A DNA stretch of 64,000 nt from UBA288 sp964461885 (GTDB taxonomy: Archaea; Halobacteriota; Methanomicrobia; Methanomicrobiales; Methanospirillaceae): positions 36,568-100,567 of the forward strand of contig CAYWVY010000001.1 of NCBI GenBank assembly GCA_964461885.1. Direction: 5' to 3'. The stretch's first letter is position 1. Each line of letters opens with the position of its first letter. The notes under the pieces are model-generated. The model did not search any database. It saw only the letters and a list, made by a program, of their open reading frames with translations, and had not been told where the DNA came from. Made by a program: the position numbers and the translations under genes. Shown piece by piece: positions 42,087 to 50,680 of the stretch.

Positions 42087-42233
42087 TCAGACGTCGTTAA
42101 ATGGTTCGAGCGGGATCAGGTTCTGCAGCTGGCGGCGGGCGAAGAGCGAGCGGAGTCGTGCTGCGATCTGCGCGACGGCCGACCGTGTCTGCTGGCGGCG
42201 CACGCGCTTGCGTCTCAGTGATGTGGAGTTCAT
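42087..42233 (-). CDS. possible 48-residue basic protein
   Basis: The minus-strand frame starts MNSTSLRRKRVRRQQTRSAV and ends LIPLEPFNDV. It is supported by an upstream AGGAGGGTGA ribosome-binding site about eight bases before the ATG, and by a TATA-like TTCATATAC (complement of 42316-42324 or so) about 80 bases before it. Eleven of its first thirty residues are Arg or Lys. No family was recognised. The region is otherwise empty, and the strong SD is unusual in this window, so it may be a genuine small gene; chance cannot be excluded. Confidence 0.4.
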   Translation of the reverse strand: MNSTSLRRKRVRRQQTRSAVAQIAARLRSLFARRQLQNLIPLEPFNDV

Positions 42234-42378
42234 GGTTCTGGTCACCCTCCTGGCGCGCTATCGCGCCGGGTGCGGTGCGCCGGCGGCAGCACCGTACGAT
42301 CCTCGCTACAAGAGTATATGAAGGGACGACGATGCGGGGCGAAAGTGAACTGGAGTCGGAGGTGCGGAAAAGAGTGAT

Positions 42379-42654
42379 TCAAGCCCGATGCATCAGCACG
42401 ATCTCGATGGCCGAGACGTTCATGGGCCCCTCGTCCGTCTCGATCTCCTCGGTCGATATCCGGATCTCCTTCTTCGCAATCCCCTGAAGGAACCGGTTCA
42501 GTGCGATCTCGGCCGTATCAACCGCCCGAGAGATCGCCTTGCCCCGGGCCTTGATCGCGACCTCGTCCGCTCCGTTCGAGAACTGGGTCACCACTGCGAG
42601 CACATAGTTCATCACTGGTTTGTTGCCGACGTACACTGTGTTGTCATTGCTCAC
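42379..42654 (-). CDS. albA: Alba chromatin protein
   Basis: Alba coats DNA and RNA in many archaea. The 91-residue protein has the Sso10b pattern: NTVYVGNKPVMNYVLAVVTQ at the start, EVAIKARGKAISRAVDTAEI with the lysine that is acetylated in Sulfolobus, and a final strand-rich hairpin. It is 16 bases downstream of asd and likely shares its transcript. Confidence 0.94.
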   Translation of the reverse strand: MSNDNTVYVGNKPVMNYVLAVVTQFSNGADEVAIKARGKAISRAVDTAEIALNRFLQGIAKKEIRISTEEIETDEGPMNVSAIEIVLMHRA

Positions 42655-42670
42655 GGCGTGCTCCTCCGTC

Positions 42671-43687
42671 TCAGATATACTTCTTCTGCGTGATCAGCTC
42701 CGCATTCAGGACCGAGGCACCCGCGGCGCCCCGGATCGTGTTGTGGCCGAGCACGATGAAGCGCAGTCCCGGGCGGACTCGCCCCACCGAGACGGTCATG
42801 CCCCCGCCGCGCATCCGGTCAAGGCGCGGTTGGGGGCGGTTCGGCTCATCGAAGAGCCGGATTGCCGATTCGGGCTGGGTCGGGAGGCCCGAAATCGGCG
42901 GTTGCCACGACCGGAACGCCTCCCTTACTTTGTCTGGCGAGGCATCGATATCCGCCCAGACCGCCATCGTGTGCCCGTCGATCACCGGCACTCGGTGGCA
43001 CGAGGCAGAGACGCGGAACGGGGCCGGCGTGACCGAGGAGCCATCGAACGATCCCATAATCTTGAGGGTCTCGTTCTCCATCTTCTCCTCCTCGCCCCCG
43101 ATGTAGGGGACGACGTTGTCGTAGATCGCCATCGCGGGCACGCCCGCAAAGCCCGCACCCGAGATCGCCTGCATCGTCGAGACCCTGAGGTCGGTGAAGC
43201 CGAACCTCCGGAGCGGAGCAATTCCCATGGTGAAAATGATGGTCGAGCAGTTTGGGTTCGTCACGATGAAGCCGTCGCTGCCGCCGTCGCGCTGCAGGTC
43301 GATAAGCCCGAGATGCTCGGGGTTCACTTCGGGGACGACGAGGGGAATGTCGGCCTCCATCCGATGCGTCGATGCGTTCGTGCAGACTGCGAGCCCTGCC
43401 TTCGCACAGGCCGTCTCGACGTCCCCAGCCACCTCGGCCGGCAGGGCCGAAAAGACGAGGTCGCAGTCTCCGAGGCTCTTCGGATCCGTGGGGGCGACGA
43501 CCAGGTCGCCGACGGCGTCGGGGAAGGGGGCGTCGAGCCGCCAGTCGACGACGTCGCCGTAGCGCCGGCCCGCGCTCCGGCCCGAGGCGGTCAGGGTGGT
43601 GAGGGAGAACCACGGATGTGCTGCCAGGAGCTGGACGAAGCGCTGACCTACAGCGCCTGTTGCTCCGAGTACTCCGACGTTGATCAT
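42671..43687 (-). CDS. asd: aspartate-semialdehyde dehydrogenase
   Basis: Asd reduces aspartyl phosphate to the semialdehyde used for lysine, threonine and methionine. The 338-residue product has the NADP loop VGVLGATGAVGQRFVQLL, the catalytic Cys in VTNPNCSTIIF, SGAGFAGVPAM and the substrate-binding GGEEEKMENET. The sequence is of the archaeal/fungal Asd type. A minus-strand TATA-like GATTTAATAGG (complement of about 43711-43721) lies 25-35 bases before the ATG. Homoserine dehydrogenase, which uses its product, lies some 7 kb away. Confidence 0.95.
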   Translation of the reverse strand: MINVGVLGATGAVGQRFVQLLAAHPWFSLTTLTASGRSAGRRYGDVVDWRLDAPFPDAVGDLVVAPTDPKSLGDCDLVFSALPAEVAGDVETACAKAGLAVCTNASTHRMEADIPLVVPEVNPEHLGLIDLQRDGGSDGFIVTNPNCSTIIFTMGIAPLRRFGFTDLRVSTMQAISGAGFAGVPAMAIYDNVVPYIGGEEEKMENETLKIMGSFDGSSVTPAPFRVSASCHRVPVIDGHTMAVWADIDASPDKVREAFRSWQPPISGLPTQPESAIRLFDEPNRPQPRLDRMRGGGMTVSVGRVRPGLRFIVLGHNTIRGAAGASVLNAELITQKKYI

Positions 43688-43902
43688 GGATGATCAAATA
43701 ATCGCGCCGCACCTATTAAATCGTTTGATATTCTCGCGCTGAAACGGTCGAACGGCAATCGATGGTCGGTTTTTCCCGGGACATGGTTCACGGGTCGATT
43801 CCTTCGTCGATCAAGCCGGGGCGCCCCAGAAAGGCTATTAATTCACGGCCGAAATGTAATCTGAAAGAACCGTCTGCAATGGGCGGGGCGGATTTCACCA
43901 CA

Positions 43903-45018
43903 ATGAAGATTTTGCGGGTCGCAAGCGACCTCTACCCGGCTGTCGTGGGCGGATACGGGATCCATGTCCACGAGATGTCCAGGATGCAGGCCGAAAAAGG
44001 CCATGATGTGACCGTGCTGACCGCGAATACGGACGGTCTGCCCGAGGAGGAGTGGGTTGACGGGTACCGCGTGCTCAGGTTTAACCACTCTATCAAGATG
44101 GTCGGGAACACGATCAGCCCGACCCTCTTCTTCCGGCTGATGGAGATGCGGCACGATTACGACGTGATTCACGCCCATTCCCACCTCTTCTTCCCCACGA
44201 ATGTCTGCGCGCTGGTCAAGAAGTACGATTCGGCGCCGCTCGTGATCACGAACCACGGGATCATGTCTGCCTCGGCCCCTCATTGGCTCAATGTCGGGTA
44301 CATGAGTACGCTCGGGCGCTGGACCCTGAACGCGGCAGATCGAGTCATCTGCTATACCCCGGTCGAGCGGGACCTCCTCGTCTCCGAGTTCGGCGTCCAC
44401 CCCGGCGGGATCGCCGTGATTCCGAACGGCGTGAATACGGATATCTTCCGGCCGGACGCGAGCCGACGGGACGATGGCTGCCGCCGCCTGCTCTGGGTCG
44501 GCCGGTACGTCAAGGGCAAGGGGATCGACTTCCTGATCCACGCAGCCGCTGCACTCGTCCGCGAGGTCCCGGATCTCCAGCTCACCCTCGTGGGCGAGGG
44601 GCCGGAAGAGGCCGAAATCCGGCAGCGTGCGACCGAGCTCCGGTTGGACGGCCACATCGAGTATCTCCCGTTCATGACTTACGACCAGATGCCGGCCCAG
44701 TACCAGCGGGCAGAGATGCTCGTGCTCCCGAGCCTGCACGAGGGGGTGCCCCGGACCATGCTCGAGGCGATGGCTTGCGGCCGTCCGGTCGTGATCTCGG
44801 ACTTCGAACACCTCCGCGAGCTCGTGAGCGGCGGAGGACTGATGTTTCCGAAGGGCGACGTTACCGCACTGGCCGACGCAATCCGGAATCTCCTCGAGCA
44901 CCCGGACGAGGCCGACGAACTCGGAAGGCGGGCACGCGAGACGATCATCCGGCAGAACTCCTGGCGGAACACAGTCGAGTCGACCCTTGACCTCTACCGC
45001 GAGCTCGTACCGGCCTGA
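43903..45018 (+). CDS. GT4-family glycosyltransferase
   Basis: The 371-residue protein has the two Rossmann domains of family 4: N-terminal LRVASDLYPAVVGGYGIHVH and VIHAHSHLFFPTN, and C-terminal LLWVGRYVKGKGIDFLI, GEGPEEAEIRQRA and the nucleotide-sugar site SLHEGVPRTMLEAMACGRPV with the Ex7E pair. It opens a four-gene cluster for surface glycan assembly. A TATA-like CTATTAATT (about 43834-43842) precedes it. The sugar donor and acceptor cannot be read from sequence. Confidence 0.9.
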   Translation: MKILRVASDLYPAVVGGYGIHVHEMSRMQAEKGHDVTVLTANTDGLPEEEWVDGYRVLRFNHSIKMVGNTISPTLFFRLMEMRHDYDVIHAHSHLFFPTNVCALVKKYDSAPLVITNHGIMSASAPHWLNVGYMSTLGRWTLNAADRVICYTPVERDLLVSEFGVHPGGIAVIPNGVNTDIFRPDASRRDDGCRRLLWVGRYVKGKGIDFLIHAAAALVREVPDLQLTLVGEGPEEAEIRQRATELRLDGHIEYLPFMTYDQMPAQYQRAEMLVLPSLHEGVPRTMLEAMACGRPVVISDFEHLRELVSGGGLMFPKGDVTALADAIRNLLEHPDEADELGRRARETIIRQNSWRNTVESTLDLYRELVPA

Positions 45019-45096
45019 CGAACGGCGACGGGCGGACTGCGGGACACTCCCCGGATCGACATCTCCCGTCCAATCTCCGCGAAAAGGTGTGTCTTC

Positions 45097-46203
45097 GTGA
45101 ACCTGCTCGTCTGCGCCTCCGAGTATTACCCCCACGGCTTCGGGATCGCCAACGTCGCACACCGGGTTATAGAACGCCTGGAGACCCGGAGCGTGCGGTG
45201 TACGATCTGCTCGCCGACGGGACCCGACATCCGGATCGGAAACCGACGCCTTATCCGCGATCTCGCAATTGGCGGCCTCCTCCATTACTGGAGGGGCGTC
45301 GCCCGCCTCCCCGACGTCGACGACTACGATGCAGTCTGGATGCACAACCCGCTCTTTCTCGGGGCGACACCGTTCCCCCACGGGGTCGCAACGATCCACT
45401 CCACCTATCTCAACAAGTACCACCAGGGGATGGCGCCGCACCCCTATTACCGGTTCGTCTCCGCGATCGAGCGGCGCTCCCTCGTCCGGACGGCCCTTCG
45501 GAACCGGTTGACCGCGGTCTCGGCGACCGTCGACACGGACCTCAGGGCCCTCGGCGTCGATTCGTCGCGGATCGCGCTGATACCGAACGGGGTCGACACA
45601 TCTCGCTTCGCGCCCGCGGAGGAGCGCAAGACACTCCGCTCCGACTATGACATCCCCGACGACCACACGGTCCTGCTCTTTCTCGGGCGCATGTCCGAGG
45701 CGAAGCAGCCCGAGCGCCTGGTTGCGACCTTCGCCCGCCTTCACCGGCTCCGGCCCGACACCACCCTCGTGATGGCAGGCGGCGGGGACCGGCTCGAGAC
45801 GACTGAGGCGCTGGCGCGGGACCTCGGGATCGAGAGCGCCGTCCGGTTCCTGGGCATGGTGGATAGCGACAGAACGCCGGAACTCTACCAGCTCGCCGAC
45901 TGCTACGTGATGGCGAGCCGGAGCGAAGGGAGCCCCCTGACCCTGTTCGAGGCTCTCTCGACGGGGCTCCCCGCGATCGTCTCGCCGATCCCGGCCCTCG
46001 ACTTCGTCGAGGAGCGGGACATCGGCCGGACCGTCGACTTCGAAGAGCCGGAGGCTGCGGCATCTGCGATGGCTGCGTACCTCGACTCCGATCTTCGAGG
46101 CGCGGGAGGTCGGGCGCGGGCGTACGTGGCCGACCACCACGACTGGTCCGTGATCGCGGACCAGTACATCGCGGAGTTCGAGCTGGCCGCGGAGGGAAGA
46201 TGA
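45097..46203 (+). CDS. GT4-family glycosyltransferase
   Basis: The 368-residue protein starts with GTG, giving MNLLVCASEYYPHGFGIANV. It has the GT4 architecture: IALIPNGVDTSRFAP at the domain boundary, LLFLGRMSEAKQPERLVATF and SRSEGSPLTLFEALSTGLPA as the donor site with its Ex7E pair. It overlaps the next glycosyltransferase by four bases (ATGA). The N-terminal domain differs from the previous gene product, implying another acceptor. Confidence 0.88.
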   Translation: MNLLVCASEYYPHGFGIANVAHRVIERLETRSVRCTICSPTGPDIRIGNRRLIRDLAIGGLLHYWRGVARLPDVDDYDAVWMHNPLFLGATPFPHGVATIHSTYLNKYHQGMAPHPYYRFVSAIERRSLVRTALRNRLTAVSATVDTDLRALGVDSSRIALIPNGVDTSRFAPAEERKTLRSDYDIPDDHTVLLFLGRMSEAKQPERLVATFARLHRLRPDTTLVMAGGGDRLETTEALARDLGIESAVRFLGMVDSDRTPELYQLADCYVMASRSEGSPLTLFEALSTGLPAIVSPIPALDFVEERDIGRTVDFEEPEAAASAMAAYLDSDLRGAGGRARAYVADHHDWSVIADQYIAEFELAAEGR

Positions 46204-47285
46204 AGGTCGCGCTCCTGACCCACAACATCGACGGCGGGCTCGTCCTGTACGTCTCGCAGCTCGCGAACGCACTCGCGCCGAAGGTCGACCTTGTCGTGAT
46301 CGCTCCCGAGGAGCTTGACCCGTCCCGGTTCCCGTTCTCGGCCGGCGTCCGTATCCGCCTGCTTCCCGTCGGGAACGTCATCCGGACCTTCCTGGCCAAC
46401 ACCCTCCGCATCTGGCGACCTTTCCAGTTCCTCGGCGCGATCGACGAAGAGCGTCCCGACATCCTGCACTTCAACGGTGCGTCGCTCTGGTACGCCCTGC
46501 TCCTGCCCGTCCTCACCAGGAGATACCCCGTCATCGTCACCATTCACGACGTGAACCCGCATCCGGGCTCGCGGGCCTGGGACCAAAACCTCGCGCGGCG
46601 GCTCTTCCTCCGGTATTCAGACGCGGTGATCGTCCATGGGGAATGGGCGAAGCGGCAGCTCAACCCGACCCAGCCCGGGTACGTGATCCCCCACGGCGAC
46701 TACTCGTTCTATACCGGGATCGGCGTGGAGGACGGGGTCGCGGAGGAGAATGCGATCCTCTTCTTCGGCCGCATCGAGCCGTACAAGGGGTTGCAGTACC
46801 TGCTTGAGGCGATGCCGCTCGTCTGGGCTGGATCGCCTTCCACCCGCCTCATCGTCGCGGGCAGCGGCTTTCTCGAACCGTATCGCGAGTTCCTGCAGGA
46901 CGCCCGCATCGAGATCATCAACCGGTTCATCGACGACGCCGAGGTGCCTGCGCTCTTCGGCCGGGCCCGGATCGTGGTCCTCCCGTACACCGAAGGGACC
47001 CAGACAGGTGTGATCCCGATCGCGTACGCCTTCCGAAAGCCCGTGGTGGTCACGGATGTCGGATCCATCCCCGAAGTCGTCGAGGAGGGCCGAACGGGCT
47101 ATATCGTGCCCCCTCGAGACCCGGGTGCGCTCGCCGGGGCAATCTTGAAGATATTGGAGAACGAACTTTTGAGGACTATCATGGGAACGGCCGCTAACGA
47201 GAAGATGACCCGCGAGCTCTCCTGGGGGCCGATCTCGGACCGGACCATCGCGGCATACCGCGAGGTCATGGAGCGCGCCAGATGA
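46200..47285 (+). CDS. GT4-family glycosyltransferase
   Basis: The 361-residue protein overlaps its neighbours by four bases on each side. The N-terminal domain starts MKVALLTHNIDGGLVLYVSQ and includes VIVTIHDVNPHPGSRAWD, and the C-terminal domain includes AILFFGRIEPYKGLQYLLEA and PYTEGTQTGVIPIAYAFRKP, where GVIPIAYA replaces the more usual glutamate-rich GT4 donor motif. This divergence suggests a specialised donor. It is followed without a gap by the large membrane protein. Confidence 0.88.
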   Translation: MKVALLTHNIDGGLVLYVSQLANALAPKVDLVVIAPEELDPSRFPFSAGVRIRLLPVGNVIRTFLANTLRIWRPFQFLGAIDEERPDILHFNGASLWYALLLPVLTRRYPVIVTIHDVNPHPGSRAWDQNLARRLFLRYSDAVIVHGEWAKRQLNPTQPGYVIPHGDYSFYTGIGVEDGVAEENAILFFGRIEPYKGLQYLLEAMPLVWAGSPSTRLIVAGSGFLEPYREFLQDARIEIINRFIDDAEVPALFGRARIVVLPYTEGTQTGVIPIAYAFRKPVVVTDVGSIPEVVEEGRTGYIVPPRDPGALAGAILKILENELLRTIMGTAANEKMTRELSWGPISDRTIAAYREVMERAR

Positions 47286-49507
47286 AGATCCGCGACCCGA
47301 TCCGGCTCAATGACTGGGGGATCGTCCCGTTCCTCGGGATTGTGCTCGGCGTTCAGCTCCTGCTCTGGCTCACGCTCGTGCTCGAGGAGAACGGGGCGGG
47401 TATTCCGCTCCTCCGGCAGGTGGTCGGCTTCGTCTACCTGACGTGGATTCCCGGGATCATCCTTCTCCGCGTTCTCCGGGTGCATAAGGTCGGGGCGATC
47501 GAGACCCTCCTCTTCTCGGTCGGGCTCTCGCTTGCGACCGTGATGTTCCTCGGTTTCGCGATCAACACGATCTACCCGATGCTCGACCTCCTGAGGCCTA
47601 TCTCGGAGGGGCCGCTCCTGATCACCCTCACGGTCTTCGTCTTCGTCGGGGCCGTAGTCGCGTTCATCGTGGACCGCGACTTCAACCAGCCCGAGTACAT
47701 CGAGACCGGCGAGACCTTCGGCTGGCCCGTCTTCCTCTTCGCCCTCCTCCCGTTCATGGCGATCTTCGGTGCCTGGCTCGTCAACAACTACCGGGTCAAC
47801 GCCATTCTCTTCGTACTGCTCGCGGTGATCGCGCTCGTCCCGGCACTCGTCGCGTTCCGGAGGGTGGTTCCCACGCAGTACTACCCGTTCGTGATCTGGA
47901 CGGTCGCGCTCGCCCTCCTCTTCCACTCTTCGCTCATCTCGAACCACATCTGGGGCTGGGACATCAACCAGGAGTTCTATATCTCGAACCTGGTGGTCCA
48001 GAACGGGGCCTGGGACTTCTCGATCTACTCGAACATCAACGCGATGCTCTCGATAGTGATGCTCGCCCCGATCTACTCGATCCTCTGCAGCATCGATATC
48101 GTCTGGGTCTTCAAGATTGTCTACCCGATCCTCTTCTCGCTCGTGGCACCGGGCCTCTACATGATCGCGCGCCGCCAGTCGTACGACCGGGTCGCATTCT
48201 ACGGCAGCTTCCTCTTCATCACGTTCTTCGTCTTCTTTCAGGAGATGCTCCAGGTGGCGCGGCAGGAGATCGCCGAGTTCTTCCTCGTGCTGATCGTGCT
48301 CCTGATCATCAACAAGGATCTGGACAAGATCAAGAAGTACATTCTCCTGATCATCTTCTCATTCTCGCTCGCGGTCTCGCACTACGGCCTGTCGTACCTG
48401 TTCATGGTCACGATCCTGCTGGCCTGGGTGATCCTGGTCGTCTCGGAGGTCGGGACTCTCAACCGCCTTCGCGACCGCGTCTCTATGTTCTTCGCATGGG
48501 ACAAGCGGGGATACGGATCGAGCTTCCGGCCGCGCCACGCGGGGGAGCGGGCGATCACGCTCGACTACGTCCTGCTCTTCTTCATCTTCGCGCTCGGCTG
48601 GTACATGTTCATCTCCTCGTCCTCGGCTCTCAACTCGATCACCGGGCTCGCCGTTCAGTTTTCGGACAGCCTCGTCTCCGGGTTCCTCGACCCCGAGACG
48701 AGCCAGGGGCTCTCCATCATCGTCACCGAGGCGTCTTCGCCGCTGAAACAGTTCGGCAAGTACATCCAGCTTACCGTCCAGTTCTTCATCTTCTTCGGCA
48801 TCCTCTCGCTTCTCCTGAAGCCTCAGAAGATGGACCTTGGCGGCGAGTACTTCGCGATAGACCGGGAGTACTTCTCGGTCTCGCTCGTGAACTTCGCAAT
48901 CGCGGCCGCCGGAGTGATCCTGCCCTTCTTCTCGAGCGCCCTGAACACGACCCGGCTCTACCAGATCACCCTGATCTTCCTCGCGCCGTTCTTCGTGATC
49001 GGTGTCCTCGAGGCCTTCAGGTTCCTTCGCCGTGCGTTCCAGCGGACGGACATCGACCTCTCGAGCGAGTCGGCGACCCGGGCCATCGCCGCATTCCTCT
49101 GCGTCTTCGTCCTCTTCAACACGGGCTTCATCTACTCGGCACTGGGGGAAGAGGCGACTTCGATCGCGCTCGACGATCGGATTGACTACCCGCGGTTCAA
49201 CACACAGGAGATCGCGGGGGCGCAGTGGCTCCACGCGGTCGGAAACCGGACAATCAACTCGGATACCCCCCGTGCGGTCGTGCTCGAAGGATTCGTCGGC
49301 AGGATGGCGAGAAAGATGCCGGCCGATCCGGCAGCGGTGCGCAAGAACTCGTATATCTACCTCGGGACTTACAACGTCCTGACCGAAAAGCTCTCGCTCG
49401 TCCAGATGAACGAGGCCACTCGCGTCAAGGTATACACCGATATCGGGCCGTTCACTGCGCGGCGGGGGATCGTGTACGACAACGGCGGGTCCCGTATCTA
49501 CGAGTAA
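47282..49507 (+). CDS. large polytopic membrane protein (DUF2206-like, glycan assembly)
   Basis: The 741-residue protein has about fifteen membrane helices over its first 620 residues and a soluble C-terminal outer domain. Segments such as WGWDINQEFYISNLVVQNGA and LAVSHYGLSYLFMVTILLAW are typical of archaeal DUF2206 proteins, which resemble GT-C glycosyltransferases or polysaccharide polymerases. The luminal loop after the first helices carries acidic residues that could bind metal. It overlaps the last glycosyltransferase gene (ATGA). Function in polymerising or transferring surface sugars is inferred from the cluster. Confidence 0.82.
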   Translation: MKIRDPIRLNDWGIVPFLGIVLGVQLLLWLTLVLEENGAGIPLLRQVVGFVYLTWIPGIILLRVLRVHKVGAIETLLFSVGLSLATVMFLGFAINTIYPMLDLLRPISEGPLLITLTVFVFVGAVVAFIVDRDFNQPEYIETGETFGWPVFLFALLPFMAIFGAWLVNNYRVNAILFVLLAVIALVPALVAFRRVVPTQYYPFVIWTVALALLFHSSLISNHIWGWDINQEFYISNLVVQNGAWDFSIYSNINAMLSIVMLAPIYSILCSIDIVWVFKIVYPILFSLVAPGLYMIARRQSYDRVAFYGSFLFITFFVFFQEMLQVARQEIAEFFLVLIVLLIINKDLDKIKKYILLIIFSFSLAVSHYGLSYLFMVTILLAWVILVVSEVGTLNRLRDRVSMFFAWDKRGYGSSFRPRHAGERAITLDYVLLFFIFALGWYMFISSSSALNSITGLAVQFSDSLVSGFLDPETSQGLSIIVTEASSPLKQFGKYIQLTVQFFIFFGILSLLLKPQKMDLGGEYFAIDREYFSVSLVNFAIAAAGVILPFFSSALNTTRLYQITLIFLAPFFVIGVLEAFRFLRRAFQRTDIDLSSESATRAIAAFLCVFVLFNTGFIYSALGEEATSIALDDRIDYPRFNTQEIAGAQWLHAVGNRTINSDTPRAVVLEGFVGRMARKMPADPAAVRKNSYIYLGTYNVLTEKLSLVQMNEATRVKVYTDIGPFTARRGIVYDNGGSRIYE

Positions 49508-49514
49508 TCAGGGT

Positions 49515-49545
49515 ACCCGGTACCGGGTCGACACTCACATTTTTT
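49515..49545. terminator. palindrome plus T-run between convergent genes
   Basis: The 14-base perfect palindrome ACCCGGTACCGGGT (49515-49528) is followed by six T residues (49540-49545) and lies in the 65-base gap between the glycan operon and the convergent HTH-DDTDS gene. It can form a hairpin in transcripts from either side. Confidence 0.45.
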
Positions 49546-49572
49546 AGAAAAACGTCGTCTCCGGCCGGCGGT

Positions 49573-50676
49573 TCAGAGAGAGACGGACGGGTCGAGCTGG
49601 GCCTCGATGGTCGAGCCGGCCGTCCCGATGGCCGCCAGTGACCCGATGGCTCCGCGTCCGCCATGGAGCGACGTACCGGTCCTCGCTGCCACGGCGACGG
49701 CCTCTTCGCGCGTCACGCGTTTCGCACGGGCGCGGACCGCGAACCCGAGAAGGTCCTCGGGAACCCTGAACCCGGCCCGTATCGCGACCCCCCACTCCGG
49801 CGAGAAGGCCTCGTCCGAGACGAACCGGATGGCGTGCTGGGTCACGGAGGCGATCGCGTCCGGTTCTACCGCGAGCTCGAGGTAACTGCAGGCGTTCCCG
49901 GCCGTTCGCTCCGCAATCGCGGGGTCGAGCATCACGATGCGGTGGCCGATGGGCTGGACCCCATCGAGCCGCGCGAGGTGCTGGAGCATTGCCAGCGCGA
50001 GCGCGAAGGTCGCGCCGCCCGCCGCAGAATCGGTGTCGTCAACGCCGATCAGGAGATGGACGAGGGCCCGGGTCACGACCTCCGCGCGAACGAGCGCGCC
50101 CTCGCGTTCGAGCCGGACCTCGAGCACGCCGTCGGCGTGCCCTATCATCTCCGAGAGCGAGTAGGCCGGTCCGCCGATTGACCGGAGCTCCTGTACCACG
50201 AGGTCGTCCTCAAGCCGCACTCCCTCGACCCCGACCGCAGGGAGCGGGGATAAGCCGATCTCGAGATGGCAACGCCCGAACCGCGCGGTCTCGCGGAGGA
50301 GGTTGCCGTCCCGCTCGACCGACTCGATAACGCCTCCGGCGGCCCGGTGGTGGTACCTGCAGAAACCGGCGCATGCGGACGAGAGACACTTGTGGAAGAT
50401 CGTGACCTCGTCACCGTCGATGGTGGTGAAGACCCGGCGGCAGGTTGAACGCGGCATGGCGCTTATCGCGACGAAACGGGCCCCGTATCGCCCGCGGCTT
50501 CCCGACTGGCCCGCCACGCAGCCCTCGGCCTTGAGCCTTTTTACCCAGTCCTGCACCGTGGAGCGGGGCAGCCCGAGCCCGGTTGCAACCTCGGCGATCG
50601 TGAAGGAGCCGTTCTCGAGCGTGACCTGCCGCATGAGGGAGAGGAGCTGCCGGCGCCGTTCGAGCACGCGGGACAT
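49573..50676 (-). CDS. winged-helix protein with cysteine cluster and TiaS-like DDTDS domain
   Basis: The 367-residue protein combines three parts. Residues 1-65 are a helix-turn-helix (TIAEVATGLGLPRSTVQDWV). Residues 97-110 form a compact Cys/His cluster, KCLSSACAGFCRYHH (C97, C102, C106, H109, H110). From residue 208 comes LLIGVDDTDSAAGGATFALA, the metal-binding motif otherwise seen in TiaS, the tRNA-Ile2 agmatidine synthase. Downstream HIVMLDP-like and AGNACSYLELAV segments complete a GHMP/TiaS-like fold. It is the last gene of an operon with homoserine dehydrogenase and an ACT protein, starting four bases after hom. Regulation or cofactor chemistry is possible; a methanogen marker family cannot be excluded. 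Confidence 0.75.
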   Translation of the reverse strand: MSRVLERRRQLLSLMRQVTLENGSFTIAEVATGLGLPRSTVQDWVKRLKAEGCVAGQSGSRGRYGARFVAISAMPRSTCRRVFTTIDGDEVTIFHKCLSSACAGFCRYHHRAAGGVIESVERDGNLLRETARFGRCHLEIGLSPLPAVGVEGVRLEDDLVVQELRSIGGPAYSLSEMIGHADGVLEVRLEREGALVRAEVVTRALVHLLIGVDDTDSAAGGATFALALAMLQHLARLDGVQPIGHRIVMLDPAIAERTAGNACSYLELAVEPDAIASVTQHAIRFVSDEAFSPEWGVAIRAGFRVPEDLLGFAVRARAKRVTREEAVAVAARTGTSLHGGRGAIGSLAAIGTAGSTIEAQLDPSVSL

Positions 50677-50680
50677 CGTC

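Noticed and set aside
43843..46272. 809-residue open frame on the minus strand under the glycosyltransferases
   Set aside because: It is a GC-driven shadow of three real genes with clear GT4 motifs; its composition is Arg/Asp/His-rich and has no domain pattern.
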